DNA of 64,000 bases from CAIKOD01 sp035543455 (GCA_035543455.1 DATKKE010000011.1:17189-81188), one strand, 5' to 3'; counted from the first letter of the stretch, positions 9,001 through 18,072 are shown. The notes: generated from the sequence alone by a model not told the origin. A program made the numbers and translations.

Positions 9001-11804
9001 TCACCAAACGACCAGTTCCATGTATCGGGATTTCCTGTCGAGAGATCGGTGAAGACAACCGGGAGCGGGGCATCCCCGCTGACCGGGGAGCCATTAAAGG
9101 CCGCAACCGGGGGCTGGCCCACCGGAGTCAGGTTCGCATAAAGGTCAACGGTCTCGCCTTTACCAGGATAATGGGTAATATTCTGGGTGAGTGTAATATA
9201 ACCCTCCTTTGACAGGGTGAAGCTCCTGTATGGCGTGCCCGTGGTATAGACCTGCACGTTCAGGGTTCCGTTTGTGATGACTCCCTTAGGGGTCTCGTCG
9301 AACAGGACCGCGGCGCCGTCGACATTGGAATGAACGAGGAAGTATCCCTTGTCGCCACCAATGCTCCCGATAACGCGGATATAGTCTTGTTTTGTGATTG
9401 TTGCGCTACCTGCCGAATTACCGGCGGTAAGGCTTACACTGAACATTCCCGGAACACTATAGGTATGGACCGGGTTTTTCTCGTGTGAAACCGATCCGTC
9501 TCCGAAATCCCAGTACCACGAGGCCGGAGTTCCCGTTGAACGATCCATGAACATCACTGTCAGGGGCATCAGGCCCATAGTGGTGTTGGACGTAAAATCG
9601 GGAACCGGCGGTCTGATCGGCTCCTGTTCATCCTTAAGGTCGGCCGCGAATCCGCCGGTAATTCCAGCCGGGCTTGGGAAGGGGTTTACCATCGGGAAGT
9701 TTGTTGAACTGGTTATCCCTGCAATATATGCGTTTCCCAATTCATCGACGGATACCGCATTCCCCTGGTCCCTCCCGCTGCCGCCGAGATATGTCGAATA
9801 TTCAAATGTCCTCCCGTCCGCGGCGAGTTTCGCTACAAATGCATCCAGTTCCCCGCCTCCGTATGTGCGCTGGTAAGGGTTTACGACCGGGAAATTCAGG
9901 GAGCTCGTGGATCCGGTGACATACGCATTCCCCGCACCATTCACCGATATCCCTCTCCCTTCGTCCATCGATGAACCTCCAAGGTACGTGGAATATACGA
10001 GAGCCGAACCATCGGTGCTGATTTTGGTTACAAACGCATCATATGCGCCGGTAAGGGTCTGTTGAACAGGATTTTTAACAGGAAAATCAGTCGACCATGT
10101 TCGTCCCGTGACATAGGCACTTCCCGAGGGGTCGATGCCGATGGCTCCACCCAGGTCTTCACTCTTTCCACCGATATAGGTGGAATATTCAAGCGATCCG
10201 CCATCCGGGGAGATTTTCGAGCAATATGCGTCCCCGTTTCCACCTGCTCTTACCTGGGAACCATTTACAACCGGGAAATCAGATGCAAATGTCTGCCCGG
10301 TGACAAAGGCGCTTCCCGACGTATCAACGGCAATCCCATTTCCGGAGGTCGGGGCATTCCCTCCCAGAAAACCGGAGTATTCAAGCGAACCACCGGTTTC
10401 ACTGAGTTTTGAAATAAAAGCAGACTGGCCGCCCGATATCGCAGTCCTCTGGAACTGGCTGATCACGGGAAAATCCGCAGATGTGGTAGTCCCTGTTATA
10501 TACGCGCTGCCCATCCCGTCAATGGCAATAGCATTTCCATAATCGGCAGATGTACCGCCAAGGTACGTCGAATAGATTACCGCGTCCCCGGAAGGCCCGA
10601 GTTTTGCGACGAATGCATTCGAGGTCCCTTTCAGGGTGCCCTGCAAGGGGTTGACCAGAGGGAAATCAGGCGAATCTGTCGAACCTGTCACATAGGCATC
10701 ACCGTTATCGTCGATGGCGATTCCCGCTCCTTTATCGGATCCGTTCCCCCCGATATACGTAATATAGAGGGGTGCAGAACCATCTTCATTGATTTTAACG
10801 ACGATTACATGGGTCCCGCCAGCCTGGAAAACAGCACCGTGACTGTCCATGGACAGGGCCGGGTAGCTCCTGCCAGCGATATAGATGTTGCCCTCGTTGT
10901 CCTTCGCCACCGCATTTGCGTCCTGTACGCCGATTCCCGACAGATATATTCCATATTTCATTACGGGATCGATCACGAGCGGAAGAGGCTCCATATAGGT
11001 ACCTACCGAGAACCCGACACTATTTCCCGGAAGAATTTTATAATGGACTTCGACCGGGATACGGACCCCTTCAAACACCTGGTAGGCTTCAGGGGCCTGC
11101 TCAAGCAGGGTACCATCGTGGGTCGTGATGACCAGGGTACCGTCAGGGGCCACAGAAAGGGAGTCCATGCCGCTGTACTGGAGTTGGATGCGGGAAGGAC
11201 TGGCACCCGGGGATATCAAAAACTCACTTTTCAGGGCACCCTGGGAACTTTTATAGGTTAGATCAATTCCCTGATACAATCCTTTGTACCGTATCTCCCC
11301 ATAGGAAGGAATACCTGTATGCCAGTTCTCCTGTTCCGGACCGGTGATAAAATTTACCGTCCCCGACACCGGACCCGATCCTTCCGGGATAACGGATTTA
11401 CCGGCACCGACGAATGTAATCGACAGGGGTGACAGCGATTCCTGGCTGTTGTCGGAATTTGATCGGGCAAAAACTGCTTTCTGCCCTGTGAAAAAAACAG
11501 AACCTCCGTCAGAGATGATCTGGAACACGACGGGGTCTCCTGCCTGCCCGTCATTCCTGATGAATCCTGCCGGGATCGTTCTGCTGAACACCTGAACGGG
11601 TGCCTCTCCCGGAACTTGACCTCCTGATGTCTGGGATGCGGCAATCAGGGTAGTTGCTCCGGGATCTGATCCAGAGCCGATCTCCTGGGAGGTAATAGAC
11701 CCGGTAGTATCCCCTGCAACAACCATTGCCAGCGAAAGAATACCAATGACAAGGACTATCGTAATATAGACAATCAAACGGCCTTCCGTACGCATAATGA
11801 CCAT
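6039..11804 (-). CDS. giant cell-surface protein: DUF7948, SBBP beta-propeller, PKD, PEGA-like and InlB-like repeats, C-terminal TM
   Basis: The 1921-residue protein has a signal sequence (about 10-30), a DUF7948-type N-terminal domain (about 60-275, with W.TGIPSYGEIRYKGLYQGIDL-like text), and a row of SBBP repeats (about 280-720) marked by YSTYLGGS and AYVTG. PKD domains follow (WYWDFGDGS type), alternating with PEGA-like domains (about 735-1490), then four divergent InlB-like repeats (about 1495-1790), a Gly/Ser and Thr/Pro linker, one TM helix and a short basic tail. It is anchored in the membrane and faces outward; a role in adhesion or the cell envelope is inferred. ATG 11795 (MRTEG) is an alternative start: a TATA-like CTTAAATAC near 11833 suggests a very short leader. 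Confidence 0.88.
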   Translation of the reverse strand: MVIMRTEGRLIVYITIVLVIGILSLAMVVAGDTTGSITSQEIGSGSDPGATTLIAASQTSGGQVPGEAPVQVFSRTIPAGFIRNDGQAGDPVVFQIISDGGSVFFTGQKAVFARSNSDNSQESLSPLSITFVGAGKSVIPEGSGPVSGTVNFITGPEQENWHTGIPSYGEIRYKGLYQGIDLTYKSSQGALKSEFLISPGASPSRIQLQYSGMDSLSVAPDGTLVITTHDGTLLEQAPEAYQVFEGVRIPVEVHYKILPGNSVGFSVGTYMEPLPLVIDPVMKYGIYLSGIGVQDANAVAKDNEGNIYIAGRSYPALSMDSHGAVFQAGGTHVIVVKINEDGSAPLYITYIGGNGSDKGAGIAIDDNGDAYVTGSTDSPDFPLVNPLQGTLKGTSNAFVAKLGPSGDAVIYSTYLGGTSADYGNAIAIDGMGSAYITGTTTSADFPVISQFQRTAISGGQSAFISKLSETGGSLEYSGFLGGNAPTSGNGIAVDTSGSAFVTGQTFASDFPVVNGSQVRAGGNGDAYCSKISPDGGSLEYSTYIGGKSEDLGGAIGIDPSGSAYVTGRTWSTDFPVKNPVQQTLTGAYDAFVTKISTDGSALVYSTYLGGSSMDEGRGISVNGAGNAYVTGSTSSLNFPVVNPYQRTYGGGELDAFVAKLAADGRTFEYSTYLGGSGRDQGNAVSVDELGNAYIAGITSSTNFPMVNPFPSPAGITGGFAADLKDEQEPIRPPVPDFTSNTTMGLMPLTVMFMDRSTGTPASWYWDFGDGSVSHEKNPVHTYSVPGMFSVSLTAGNSAGSATITKQDYIRVIGSIGGDKGYFLVHSNVDGAAVLFDETPKGVITNGTLNVQVYTTGTPYRSFTLSKEGYITLTQNITHYPGKGETVDLYANLTPVGQPPVAAFNGSPVSGDAPLPVVFTDLSTGNPDTWNWSFGDGSYDNVQEPEHTYRNPGLYSVTLTVSNANGNSSRTRFDYIEVTPGSIGGDTGFFLVHSNVDGAAVLFDQTEQGIITNGTLQVQVYTTAAPFKTFTVSKEGYHSLTQNITQYPGKDETVDLYANLTPVEKPEAAFSANITTGTAPLEVQFLDESTGAPGTWQWNFGDDSPNSTDIDPVHTYSWPGNYTVILTVSSASGSSTLVKDGFITVEPLRETGFFLMHANQTGYQAGPLEGASVYLDQDLKGMTGADGTLLIEVSLTGDRYTSFTVRKYGYYQITGILPVYPGPGDTVDLYANLTSPKEPIIADFEGEPATGIAPLNVSFTDRSIGGPDAWYWNFGDGNVSTEENPVHLYGIPGYYDVTLTARNSQTQLNNTMLKPSYIHATSGPVYPPTAGFTVNATSGPVPLSIQFVDVSSGDPSSWQWNFGDGSENSTEEHPVHVFDVKGLYSVTLTAANSLGSDTIVVPDLIDATGSGPFVPVADFGSNVTTGPIPLVVQFEDRTSGLPLSWNWSFGDGNYSGEQNPVHEYTSAGSYNVSLFAANELGNDTKTQTGYINAFEPQTFFIDASAGADGTITPFGRIPVRAGTDQVFAIVPDANFTVLDVIVDGVSKGPRTTYTFQSVSDNHTISASFIGGGGIVHTITATAGPDGSIIPHGNVQVPDGQNITFSINPDNGFQIDDVLVDTQSAGQPGTYTFSNVTEDHSISATFSNAVYVINATAGDNGTIIPNGTMMFSFGDNQTYTLAPATGFRVQDVVVDGQSVGTPLTYAFTAISRNHTISATFTEDVYYITTSVSGPGTITPGGTVTATPGTDQYFAITPTSGYSILSVFVDDDYKGIASSWTFSNISANHKIYAVFGLAGSGGGGGGGGGSYSAPESPTPTVTPTTTIPVLGTASGTGNEQAVSSITPQVTPTTEVTTGLPATTIPGTSKPFAATPVPTGPTPIWAQIPMKYVLPVVIVIIVIAIAAAGYYLYYRRQKSEQFFER

Positions 11805-12155
11805 ATTGCTTTGAGATTGTGGAGGAAAGTATTTAAGGGTACTGTTGGAGTTTATAAATACTCCGGTTTGTTCCCGGTCGGCTGACTGCTCGTCCGTGAT
11901 TGATATCCCACGATTATGTTTCTCCGTCAGATCCTATAGGGTATTATTTATGGGAACCATGGAATTAAACAGAGCCCGTTATGGGTTTCAGATAGAAACC
12001 GTAAAATATCTGCCGCCATATCCGGATATCAGAGACGCCTGACCCTGGCCTGGCGGGTACACGACCTGATTTACCCGGTTGCGTTTGATATATGCCTTCA
12101 GCATAACGGATATGTTCTGATACGAAAGATAATATGTAATTTTTATGGGTGAGAT
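11805..12155. other. divergent intergenic region
   Basis: This holds the promoter of the giant surface gene on the minus side (TATA-like element near 11833-11841) and the upstream region of the repair operon on the plus side. There is an AT-rich patch with TAATTTTTATGG near 12137-12148 just before the small upstream ORF. No other gene is seen. Confidence 0.5.
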
Positions 12156-12242
12156 GTGGCAGTGAATCCGCGAACCGGTATTCCGGTGACAGGTGACTGT
12201 GGGACCGTCCCGCAGGTAGATGCGAAGGGAATATCATCATGA
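12156..12242 (+). CDS. possible 28-codon upstream ORF coupled to the RPA-associated gene
   Basis: A GTG at 12156 (or GTG 12162) opens a short frame whose TGA stop (12240-12242) overlaps the ATG of the next gene in the ATGA arrangement that the rest of this operon uses. A GGGTGAGAT purine-rich motif lies just upstream of the GTG. The predicted peptide (M-AVNPRTGIPVTGDCG...) is not recognised. It could be a leader peptide that couples translation, or chance. Confidence 0.3.
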   Translation: MAVNPRTGIPVTGDCGTVPQVDAKGISS

Positions 12243-13024
12243 AGGCACTGGGAAGGGTCTTTGCCGGGGAGCTTGCGAAAACCACACTTCAGATAACCGG
12301 TAAAAATCACCTGTCACCCGTCCTCGTCACGCCTGGTGGAGCGGCCTTCACTGGTATTTTTCTCATCGGTGCCCTGACCCGCATCAATTTACTCGCTGGA
12401 GATTTTTTGGAGGTATGGGTGGCAGACCCCACCGGTATGTTCCTCCTGATACCGGGCAGGCAGGATACAGTGATACGCGAGGCACTGCTCACGATGGAAC
12501 CTCCTGTGTTTATTGCGGTGAGCGGGGAGGTTCAGCCCCTCAGGACTAAAAGCGCAACAGCAGTCACCATAAGGCCGGTCGATATAAGGACAGCCAACCG
12601 GATGCTTCGCGACAGCTGGATCATCAGGACGGCGGAAATCACCCTTGAACGGCTTTGCCGGATGAAGTCGGTCCTCAACGGCACGAACAGGGGAGAGACC
12701 GCGGCCTCCGGGTATCTCCTTCAGGCCATACGGCATTACCATTCCGATACAGATCAGATCAATGAACTGGAAACCATGGTCCGGAATGCCCTGGTAAAGG
12801 CAGGAAAGGTCCGGGGTGGTGAGATGAAGGCCCCCGATCCGCGTGAGGTGATCCTTGAACTGATACGAGCCGGAAGCGGAACGAAAGGGATTGCACTGAC
12901 AGACCTGACCACGCTCGCCGTGCAAAAAGGGATCCGCGATGACCAGGTCCTTGCCGTCGTCCGGCAGCTGGTCCTGGAAGACGAGTGTTACCAGCCGGGC
13001 GCAGGGATTGTAAAGCTATTATGA
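12239..13024 (+). CDS. RPA-associated / RPA-like OB-fold protein (COG3390 type)
   Basis: The 261-residue protein begins KALGRVFAGELAKTTLQI and continues with a beta-rich OB-fold-like region (about residues 22-105). Its C-terminal third is helical with a winged-helix-like end. This matches the archaeal COG3390 family of replication protein A-associated proteins. In Haloferax such a gene sits in an operon with RPA and a calcineurin-like phosphoesterase; here the phosphoesterase follows at once (ATGA overlap at 13021-13024) and Lhr helicase comes next. A role in handling single-stranded DNA in repair is inferred. AAGGGAATATC before the ATG serves as ribosome binding site. No separate RPA gene is in the window. 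Confidence 0.72.
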   Translation: MKALGRVFAGELAKTTLQITGKNHLSPVLVTPGGAAFTGIFLIGALTRINLLAGDFLEVWVADPTGMFLLIPGRQDTVIREALLTMEPPVFIAVSGEVQPLRTKSATAVTIRPVDIRTANRMLRDSWIIRTAEITLERLCRMKSVLNGTNRGETAASGYLLQAIRHYHSDTDQINELETMVRNALVKAGKVRGGEMKAPDPREVILELIRAGSGTKGIALTDLTTLAVQKGIRDDQVLAVVRQLVLEDECYQPGAGIVKLL

Positions 13025-13965
13025 ACCTCGAATTTATTGAGCAGGGTCCGGCTCTTCTCGTCGACAATACAAGGCGTATACTGGTCATCGCCGATCTGCA
13101 TCTCGGCATTGAGTCCGATCTGGCCCGGCATGGTATTTATTTCCGGAGCAGGAGCCGGCAAAGGCAGGAAAAAGCTCTCCGCTGCATCAGGGAAACAAGC
13201 CCCGATATCATTCTCCTGCTCGGGGACGTCAAGCACGGCATCCCTGGTACATCACGGCAGGAATATCGTGAACTTCCCGACTTGCTCTCATCATTCAGGA
13301 AACACGGAGCGCTGATGGTCGCACCAGGAAACCACGATATCGGGATTGAACGGTTTCTTTTACCTGATGAGATATTGCCCAGGAATGGTATCGTCATAGA
13401 TGGAACCGGATATCTTCACGGTCACATGTATCCCGACCCGTCGCTTGCCGGTCACCTGATCATTGCCGGTCACCACCATCCATTTATATGTCTCAGGGAT
13501 GAGGTTGGGTGTTCTCTCCGTTCCCCGGCATACCTTTTCGCGATGTTGCGAAGCGAATGTTTTGTTCCGGGCAGGCATGAGAATGAGCTGGTTTTAACCG
13601 GCCCCGGTCCGGAAAAACCTGATAAAAAAATTCCCGGAAAAGAGATTGCCGTTCGTCCAGGTATCAGTATGAGAACCATCCGGGCATCCCGGATGAGATC
13701 CCCGACCCGGGTTGCTTGTTCAGAACCACGCGATCCGGAGTTGTACGGGAATCTTCCGGAAACGGATCCCGCCGGAAAGAGCAGAGTCCTTTTCATGCCG
13801 GCATTTAACGAACTATCTGGTTTTGATATCCAGAGGATTGTGGCATCCCCTATTTCACCGCTTTCACGGTGCATGAATACGGCATCCTGCGAGATTTTTC
13901 TGCCGGACGGGACATATATCGGCCCGCTCTCGTCAGTGGAGGATCATGATCCCGCGGGAGCTTGA
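13021..13965 (+). CDS. calcineurin-like metallophosphoesterase (COG1407 type)
   Basis: The 314-residue protein starts at the ATG that overlaps the stop of the preceding gene. Metal-binding motifs of the family appear in order: ADLHLG (about 24), LLGDVKHG (about 68), GNHD (about 105) and GHHHP (about 150). This subgroup typically lies beside Lhr-type helicases in archaea and bacteria. Related enzymes are Mn-dependent phosphodiesterases/nucleases; the substrate here is not proved. A basic region (about 200-240) precedes the last conserved block. It overlaps the Lhr gene by 20 nt, so all three repair genes are translated as a unit. Confidence 0.85.
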   Translation: MNLEFIEQGPALLVDNTRRILVIADLHLGIESDLARHGIYFRSRSRQRQEKALRCIRETSPDIILLLGDVKHGIPGTSRQEYRELPDLLSSFRKHGALMVAPGNHDIGIERFLLPDEILPRNGIVIDGTGYLHGHMYPDPSLAGHLIIAGHHHPFICLRDEVGCSLRSPAYLFAMLRSECFVPGRHENELVLTGPGPEKPDKKIPGKEIAVRPGISMRTIRASRMRSPTRVACSEPRDPELYGNLPETDPAGKSRVLFMPAFNELSGFDIQRIVASPISPLSRCMNTASCEIFLPDGTYIGPLSSVEDHDPAGA

Positions 13966-16636
13966 CCCGAGAATACAGGAATGTATCAGAAAACGGGGTT
14001 TTTCTGTCCTTTCCGAGGTACAGAAACAGGCAATTCCCAGGGGCCTGTCAGGAGAGAATATCCTCCTGATCGCACCGACCGGAACCGGTAAGACCGAAAG
14101 TGCCATGCTTCCGGTCTTTCACCGGATGCTTTCCGTGCAGGGCACCGGTTTTAAAACACTCTATATCACACCCCTCCGTTCATTGAACCGCGATATGCTC
14201 GAACGGCTGAAATGGTGGTGCCGGGAACTCGGGTTCACCGTCGGGGTCCGTCATGGGGATACTACTACCACAGATCGCCGGAAACAGGCGCTTTCCCCGC
14301 CCGATCTCCTCATCACAACACCTGAAACGCTCCAGGCATTGTTTATGGGAAAAGTCCTCCGGAAACACCTGGCCGGTGTGAAATTTGTCATCGTGGATGA
14401 GATCCACGAACTGGCAGGAAGCAAGCGTGGAGTCCAGCTTGCCGTGGGTCTCGAGCGGCTCGTTGAGCATGCAGGGGAATTCCAGCGGATCGGGTTGTCG
14501 GCTACCATTGGCAACCCTGATGATGTCGGGAAGTTCCTCTGCGGAAACCGGCCTTTCTCCATCGTCTCGGTTCCGGTTGCAAAACATCTTGAAATCAACG
14601 TGAGATATATCGGGGACACATTCGAAAAACAGGCCGAATGTGTCGGTAAATCAGTTGATCGTCACGGATCCACCCTGGTTTTTACCAATACCCGGGTCAC
14701 TGCGGAAGCGCTCGGTCATGCATTGTACCAGAGAGGCGATGTGGAAGTCCACCATGGTTCACTCTCGAAAGAGGTACGGATCGAGGCTGAAGACAGGTTC
14801 CGGTCGGGGACGATCAAAGCCCTCATATGCACGTCCTCGATGGAGCTCGGCATCGATATCGGTCATGTCGGTCATGTCGTCCAGTTCGGGTCGCCACGGG
14901 AAGTTGCACGACTTGTCCAGCGTATAGGACGTGCAGGCCACCGGCTGAATGTCATTTCAACCGGGACAATTTTCGCGACAGGGTTTGACGACCTTCTCGA
15001 ATCGCTGGTAATCGCACGTAAAGCACGTGCAAACGAGATAGAACCGGTGAGGATCCCGTATAATCCCGCAGATGTGCTAGCGAACCAGATCGCGGCAATG
15101 GCTGTTGAGTATGGGGAATTGCCCCTGTCAAAAATCATTGGCATTGTCTCCCGGACTCCGGCTTTTTCCGGGGATAAGGAATTTATTTCCCGCGTGTGTT
15201 CGCAGATGGAAGATCACCGGCTCGTCAGGAGAGACGGGGAAACGATCATAACGACGTCAAGAGCCCGGCGATACCTTGCCGGAAATCTCTCGATGATACA
15301 CGACGAGCGAAAAATGCCTGTGTTTGATATGGTATCGAGAAAAACCGTTGCCTCGCTCGATGAGTCATTCGTTGTCGGGTGGGTGCATACGGGGGCTGTG
15401 TTTATCACGAAGGGGCAGCTCTGGCGTGTGCTCGACGTTGAGGAGGGGAGGATCACGGTGGAGCCGGCAAAAAGGGTCAAGGGCGAGCTGCCTTCGTGGG
15501 AGGGGGAACAGATCCCGGTTCCCTTTGAAGTTGCCCGGGAGGTAGGGGCACTCAGGAGAACACGCGAGATCCGGGACTATTCTGACAATGACACGGCGAA
15601 CAGGTTTGTGGGACATTTCCTTTCCGAAATGGACAAAAACCGCTCTGTAGTTCCGACGGACCTCCTTATTACCCTTGAGAATGCCCCTGAAGGCGTCGTC
15701 TGCAATATCTGTGCCGGACATAAAGCCAACGAAGCTATTGCCCGGGTCCTCTCCATTCTTATTTCCGCCCGCTACGGAACTACAGTAGGGATCGAGGTCG
15801 ATGCCTACCGGGCCCTGATACGCCTTCCCAATACCATCAGGGCTGCCGATGTCAGGGATATCCTTACCGGGCTTGATCCCGCACATATCAAGGGGATCCT
15901 GGGGCTGGCTCTCAAACGTACCGCCCTTTTCAAGTGGAAACTGGTCCAGATAGCGAAAAAATTTGGGGCCATCGATCCGGATGCCGACTATGAGCGACTG
16001 TCGATCCACCGCCTGACCGACATGTTCGAAGACACCGTAGTGCAGGATGAAGCATATCGCGAGTTGTTTTCTGTGTACATGGATGTGGAGAGTGCGTCGC
16101 GGATCATTTCCGGGATCAGGAGCGGTACAATCGGCATCCATATCGGCCCCGTCAGCCTGCTCGGTGCCGAGGCACTGTTCACTTCGTCCCGGGACCAGAT
16201 CCCCCCTCCCACTGCCGACCAGGCAGTGATCTCAACGCTGAAGCGTCGTCTCTTCCAGCAGGAGGTAATCCTGGCCTGCATGAACTGCCACAAATGGAAG
16301 AGTAAAACAATCGTCGAAAGAGTCCCGGAGCACCCTGTCTGTCCGAGCTGCCATGCAATGTTGATTGCAGTTCTCAAACCATGGGACGAAGACCACTATG
16401 CCCTGGTAAACAAGCAAAAAAAGACCGAAGAAGAGCGGGCAATCGTGGCCAGACTCATGAAAAACGCGAATATTGTCCTTTCGAGCGGAAAAAAGGCCGT
16501 GATAGCTCTCGCCGCGAAGGGGGTTGGGCCTGAACAGACGTCCAGGATACTGTCCACGTTAACGGAGGACGATGCCTATTACCGGGAGATACTGAAGTCG
16601 GAAAGAAATTTTATCAGGACCCACCGGTTCTGGTAA
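13946..16636 (+). CDS. lhr: Lhr-type ATP-dependent DNA helicase with C-terminal zinc site
   Basis: The 896-residue SF2 helicase has Walker A APTGTGKTES (about 43-52), DEIHELAG (about 150), SATIGNP (about 186) and motif VI QRIGRAGH (about 324). The Lhr-specific winged-helix and core C-terminal domains follow. Near the end are two CxxC pairs (CMNC about 777 and CPSC about 798) that form a likely zinc finger. Lhr enzymes move 3' to 5' on single-stranded DNA and unwind DNA or RNA-DNA hybrids in repair. GGAGGATC immediately before ATG 13946 is a strong ribosome binding site and fixes the start inside the end of the phosphoesterase gene. Confidence 0.93.
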   Translation: MIPRELDPRIQECIRKRGFSVLSEVQKQAIPRGLSGENILLIAPTGTGKTESAMLPVFHRMLSVQGTGFKTLYITPLRSLNRDMLERLKWWCRELGFTVGVRHGDTTTTDRRKQALSPPDLLITTPETLQALFMGKVLRKHLAGVKFVIVDEIHELAGSKRGVQLAVGLERLVEHAGEFQRIGLSATIGNPDDVGKFLCGNRPFSIVSVPVAKHLEINVRYIGDTFEKQAECVGKSVDRHGSTLVFTNTRVTAEALGHALYQRGDVEVHHGSLSKEVRIEAEDRFRSGTIKALICTSSMELGIDIGHVGHVVQFGSPREVARLVQRIGRAGHRLNVISTGTIFATGFDDLLESLVIARKARANEIEPVRIPYNPADVLANQIAAMAVEYGELPLSKIIGIVSRTPAFSGDKEFISRVCSQMEDHRLVRRDGETIITTSRARRYLAGNLSMIHDERKMPVFDMVSRKTVASLDESFVVGWVHTGAVFITKGQLWRVLDVEEGRITVEPAKRVKGELPSWEGEQIPVPFEVAREVGALRRTREIRDYSDNDTANRFVGHFLSEMDKNRSVVPTDLLITLENAPEGVVCNICAGHKANEAIARVLSILISARYGTTVGIEVDAYRALIRLPNTIRAADVRDILTGLDPAHIKGILGLALKRTALFKWKLVQIAKKFGAIDPDADYERLSIHRLTDMFEDTVVQDEAYRELFSVYMDVESASRIISGIRSGTIGIHIGPVSLLGAEALFTSSRDQIPPPTADQAVISTLKRRLFQQEVILACMNCHKWKSKTIVERVPEHPVCPSCHAMLIAVLKPWDEDHYALVNKQKKTEEERAIVARLMKNANIVLSSGKKAVIALAAKGVGPEQTSRILSTLTEDDAYYREILKSERNFIRTHRFW

Positions 16637-16752
16637 GGATCAATGACATGCCCGTTTACCAGAACAGTCATGAATGTGCCACAATCTCTTCTATTATTAC
16701 ACGGCTAATACCTGAGCGTACATAACAGCATAGGAAAATAACAGGATAGGAA

Positions 16753-18072
16753 ATGGACCCGCTGGCATCGGACCGGAAGGAACAGGGCAACAGGCATTAC
16801 CGACAGAGACAATACAGGGAAGCCTTCGCCTGCTATGTCGAGGCGGTCAGGATAGATCCCAATTACGCCGATGCCTGGCATAACCTGGGGATGACGTGCA
16901 GGGCTCTCGGATATGATGAAGAGGCGGGCGTTTGTTTTGAGAAGGAAAAACACTGTCAGGTGCATGAAACGAGAGGGAATGATCATCCGGGATCTCCCCG
17001 GAGGCCTGATTTTTTTTCTCGCCCTTCCCGCCAGGAACCGGGTCTGTCTCCTCAAAAAATGCCGGGAATGCGGAACCGGTACAGTAAACGAAACATCAGT
17101 ATCTTCCTTGCAATAGCCGTCCTCGCGATTCTTGCCGTTGTGGCTATCAGTCCTCCGGGTCCGGGACATGGGACCGGTCCGGATGTTTCAGGTATTTCTG
17201 ACACTGTGGGTGTTGTTCCTGTCACCAGCACCATTATTCCGCTAGCCCAGGTGACGAAAAACCAGGTTGTGACGGCACCAGCCACAGCCCGGATTCCGCC
17301 CGACAATCAGGTCCCGGTCAAATATCAGTCATTGAAGACCGGAGGAGTGTCGAGAACGTTCCCCTATGTCCTCCGCGGCCAGGAAGATAGTATCACCCTG
17401 ACGCTCTATAAGGGGGTATACGATTCGGTCCGGAAGGAGGACCCCTATTGTTATGTCGGAACAAGTGACCGTTACCAGAAATTTATCGAATTACCGGCTC
17501 AGGATCCTTATTTCGATGAGATTGTGGATCGAATCCGTTCCAAAACCAAAAATCCCGATGACCAGGCGAGGATCGCAGTAAGCCTTGTTCAGAAGATTCC
17601 CTATGACGAAAATATGGCCAGATCAGGCTCCCTTGAAATCCGGTATCCGTACGCAACACTATGGGACGATAAGGGGGTATGTTGTGAAAAATCTGTCCTG
17701 CTCGCACTCATCCTGAAGAAACTTGGATTTGGTGTGGCGATATTCGAATTCCCGGAGGAACAACATACAGCTGTAGGCATCAGCGTACCGGGTCGGTATA
17801 CCTATAAGGATACCGGGTATTCATTTATCGAAACTACCACACCCTCGATCATATCGGACGGCAACGGGGACTACCCTGAATTCGGAAAGATCAGATCGAC
17901 ACCCGAGGTCCTGCCGGTGTCGCCGGGGAAGTCGTTCGATTCCGTTTCAGAAGAATGGGAGGATGCAGCCGAATGGGACCGTCTCGATGCCATGGGACCG
18001 GTTCTCGATAAATATGACTACCATTCCTGGCAGACCCTCTGTACGAAATATGGAATCGTCCCGGGCGGCTGA
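16753..18072 (+). CDS. TPR - transmembrane - transglutaminase-like protein
   Basis: The 439-residue protein has a soluble N-terminus with two TPR units (about residues 5-70; DAWHNLGMTCRALGYDEEA), a basic stretch, one TM helix (about 114-133), a Thr/Pro-rich linker, and a C-terminal domain with the transglutaminase-like pattern DKGVCCEKSVLL (Cys about 310) and EEQHTAVGISVPG (His about 336), followed by YSFIETT. The basic residues before the helix predict TPRs in the cytoplasm and the Cys/His domain outside. It may be a cell-surface protease or cross-linking enzyme; no substrate is known. It appears to be a single-gene unit. Confidence 0.8.
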   Translation: MDPLASDRKEQGNRHYRQRQYREAFACYVEAVRIDPNYADAWHNLGMTCRALGYDEEAGVCFEKEKHCQVHETRGNDHPGSPRRPDFFSRPSRQEPGLSPQKMPGMRNRYSKRNISIFLAIAVLAILAVVAISPPGPGHGTGPDVSGISDTVGVVPVTSTIIPLAQVTKNQVVTAPATARIPPDNQVPVKYQSLKTGGVSRTFPYVLRGQEDSITLTLYKGVYDSVRKEDPYCYVGTSDRYQKFIELPAQDPYFDEIVDRIRSKTKNPDDQARIAVSLVQKIPYDENMARSGSLEIRYPYATLWDDKGVCCEKSVLLALILKKLGFGVAIFEFPEEQHTAVGISVPGRYTYKDTGYSFIETTTPSIISDGNGDYPEFGKIRSTPEVLPVSPGKSFDSVSEEWEDAAEWDRLDAMGPVLDKYDYHSWQTLCTKYGIVPGG

